From Solenopsis invicta (lineage: Eukaryota; Arthropoda; Insecta; Hymenoptera; Formicidae), in contig NC_052665.1 of NCBI RefSeq assembly GCF_016802725.1, positions 18,668,501 through 18,732,500 on the forward strand: a stretch of 64,000 nucleotides of DNA, given 5' to 3'. This document shows, piece after piece, positions 62,201 to 64,000 of this stretch. Position 1 is the stretch's first letter; the number at the start of each line of letters is the position of its first letter. The position numbers and the translations under genes are program-made. The notes below the pieces were generated by a model that was given only the letters and a program-made list of their open reading frames with translations, had not been told where the DNA came from and did not search any database.

Positions 62201-64000
62201 TAATGATGGAAATCAGAATAAATTTTCGCATTTCCAAGCGAAAGAAATATATTACGAAGAGGGCGAATTCGATCAGTCATCACACTTGTACATGTACGCA
62301 CACGTATGCACCATCACCGCGTGAATTTGTACACGAAAGAGACCCTCGATCCCGATGGGTCCTCGCACCCGATCGGACGCTCATTATTTGCCAACTCGCC
62401 CATTCACGCCTCCGTACACGCGACACGTCGATTTATCGGGCAACCAACATTTCGATTCGCGTCGTTTTCGCGAAAGCGGTCCTCGATTTATTTATCTTAG
62501 GGAGGAGTTTGCACCGACCGAGGGGGTGGTTTATCATCCTCGTGCGGCGTCGCATCCCGTTGCGCTGGCGTCGCGTCGGTGTGTATACAAGGCGGTTTCG
62601 CAATACCGAACTCTGGTCGCATATTTCTCCTCACTGAAATTTGAAAAGTAAAAAAATAAAATTTTTCTAGAACCAACATAAATCGTCCACTTACAATAAT
62701 TAATTACTTACTTTGATCAGTATTTTATTTCTTTAAAATAAAATTAGATTTGATTAGTATTGCAAATATACTTGAAAGTTTTCCGCTTTGACGTATATAT
62801 TACAAAACAATGTTAAATTATAGTTATGTATTTTTGTGTTATGAAACATTTGTCTATAAATCTGTGCTGCAAGAGATATTCAAAAGCACTAAAAAATATT
62901 GTGAAATTCAAATCTCGATGGAAAAAAAAACACGGGGACATATAACAAATCTTTCTTTTTTACGCGAGTGCCAGTCGGAAAAATCTCAATTGACGTAGTT
63001 CATATTAAAGATTCGTAAGTGGCGAAAAATCTGTCACGAGTTCGACGAAAAACACGGTTTCTAAGTTTGATGCAAACCTTAGCGGAGCACCCCGTATAGG
63101 GGAAACCGTGCCAAGCCGATGCCACCGGTGCCAGGGCGCAATTGGAGAGCAATCGACTGAACGACACGCCGCAAATCAAACCGTACCCGCGCGCAGTTCC
63201 ATCCTCTTCGAGCTGCGCTGCGCCGCGTCGCGTCACTCGTCCCCTTCGCTACGTCCCTTTCGCACGGGATGGTGTCCGGGTTCAACCCTTTTGGATGCGC
63301 CTCCGTTGTGTCCTCTCAATTTGAGTCGACGTTTCTCCGGTGCACTGGAGCGGTTCAGGCAGCTGCTACGACCGATGCATCACCTCGACGGGACGTTTTG
63401 TGCGTCGCACGCGCCGCTACTGTTAATTGCATCGATTGTTTTCGGGCCGCCGATCGTTCGACAGCAGAGGATAGTCATTGGATAAGTCAAAGAGGATTAA
63501 ACGGAGGAGAAGTTACGCGACAATGTGCCACGCCATAGATTTACGGTGATCCATAGTGGAAATTAACGTGAGCCAGTTTTGCAGTAGCATTTTTTACCGG
63601 CCAGTTGGTGGAGTTACGAAACTTATATTAGAAAGTAATTTTTATCATAATTCTATAATTATAATAATAAAAACAAATTTTAATTGGGTTTTTTAAATTA
63701 GTTTATGTTTGATAATTAATAATTCAAGAATAATATACCAGAACGGTAAGCTATGTGGATTTTACAATGGCAAAAAGTAAACGTAAACAATTCTGTAGCA
63801 ATGTTTGTTAACTGGTGATAATTAATTAACTGGAGCAAAATCAAAATTTTTCTTGAAAAATAATTTTTTTCATCATTCTATTTAAATAAAAACAATTTAA
63901 ATCGATTTTTTATATTAGTTAATCGTAGTAACGATTAATAATTACAGAATTAAATTACACATACAAATGTGTATCTTTAACATTAAAACTATAAATTCTT
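62201..64000. other. Two CpG-rich patches in AT-rich DNA
   Basis: CpG-dense parts at 62280-62600 and 63060-63540 carry frames of 90-144 codons open simultaneously in several frames, which is expected from low stop density. No motif, RNA or element was recognised. The last 450 bases are AT-rich. Confidence 0.58.

Noticed and set aside
1..64000. CRISPR arrays, bacterial operons, prophage or defence systems
   Set aside because: No regularly spaced repeats with unique spacers, no dense long open frames and no ribosome-binding-site pattern. Composition and splice-like signals are those of an animal nuclear genome.

Overview
This window looks like non-coding DNA from an insect nuclear genome, most likely a hymenopteran and possibly an ant. 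AT-rich stretches alternate every few kilobases with short GC-rich patches in which CpG is not depleted. GA/CT microsatellites and A/T homopolymer runs are common. No bacterial or viral gene organisation is visible. The genus and the host gene cannot be told from sequence alone.

I could not find a convincing protein-coding gene, tRNA, rRNA or CRISPR array in 64 kb. The longest open frame is 180 codons (23109-23651) and ends in a translated CT microsatellite. The other long frames fall in GC-rich patches and are usually overlapped by equally long frames on the other strand. The simplest reading is the inside of one or more very long introns, or a gene desert.

The best functional signal is at 17261-17368. 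A strong 3' splice site is joined directly to a perfect 5' splice site (CAG|GTAAGT at 17280/17281), and two more GTAAGT donors follow within 90 bp. This is the form of a recursive-splicing (ratchet) point with a small recursive exon, and it suggests a long intron of a plus-strand gene. A weaker site of the same type lies at 29222/29223. A speculative 72-nt cassette exon lies at 52196-52267.

Mobile and repeated DNA is the second theme. A 396-bp MITE-like element at 17915-18310 has CGAGGGG termini and a perfect 8-bp duplication (GATATATA). A 365-bp hAT-like MITE at 46387-46751 has a 7-of-8 duplication. A fold-back inverted repeat spans 47375-47596. Two diverged copies of an unnamed repeat lie at 10226-10490 and 11318-11470, and the first carries a perfect 66-bp tandem duplication. 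A decayed tandem array with a 125-127 bp period lies at about 45674-46045. Perfect palindromes or hairpins occur at 11584-11635, 21542-21573 and 59116-59159.

Layout: 1-17.2 kb is alternating AT-rich and CpG-rich DNA with simple repeats and the dispersed repeat pair. 17.2-18.3 kb holds the ratchet point and the first MITE. 18.3-45.6 kb is mostly featureless sequence with CpG-rich patches near 29.3-31.2 and 40.0-41.3 kb. 45.6-47.6 kb is a cluster of decayed repeats. 47.6-64 kb is again mosaic, with CpG-rich patches at 50.8-51.1, 52.2-52.5, 53.4-54.1, 62.2-62.6 and 63.1-63.5 kb.
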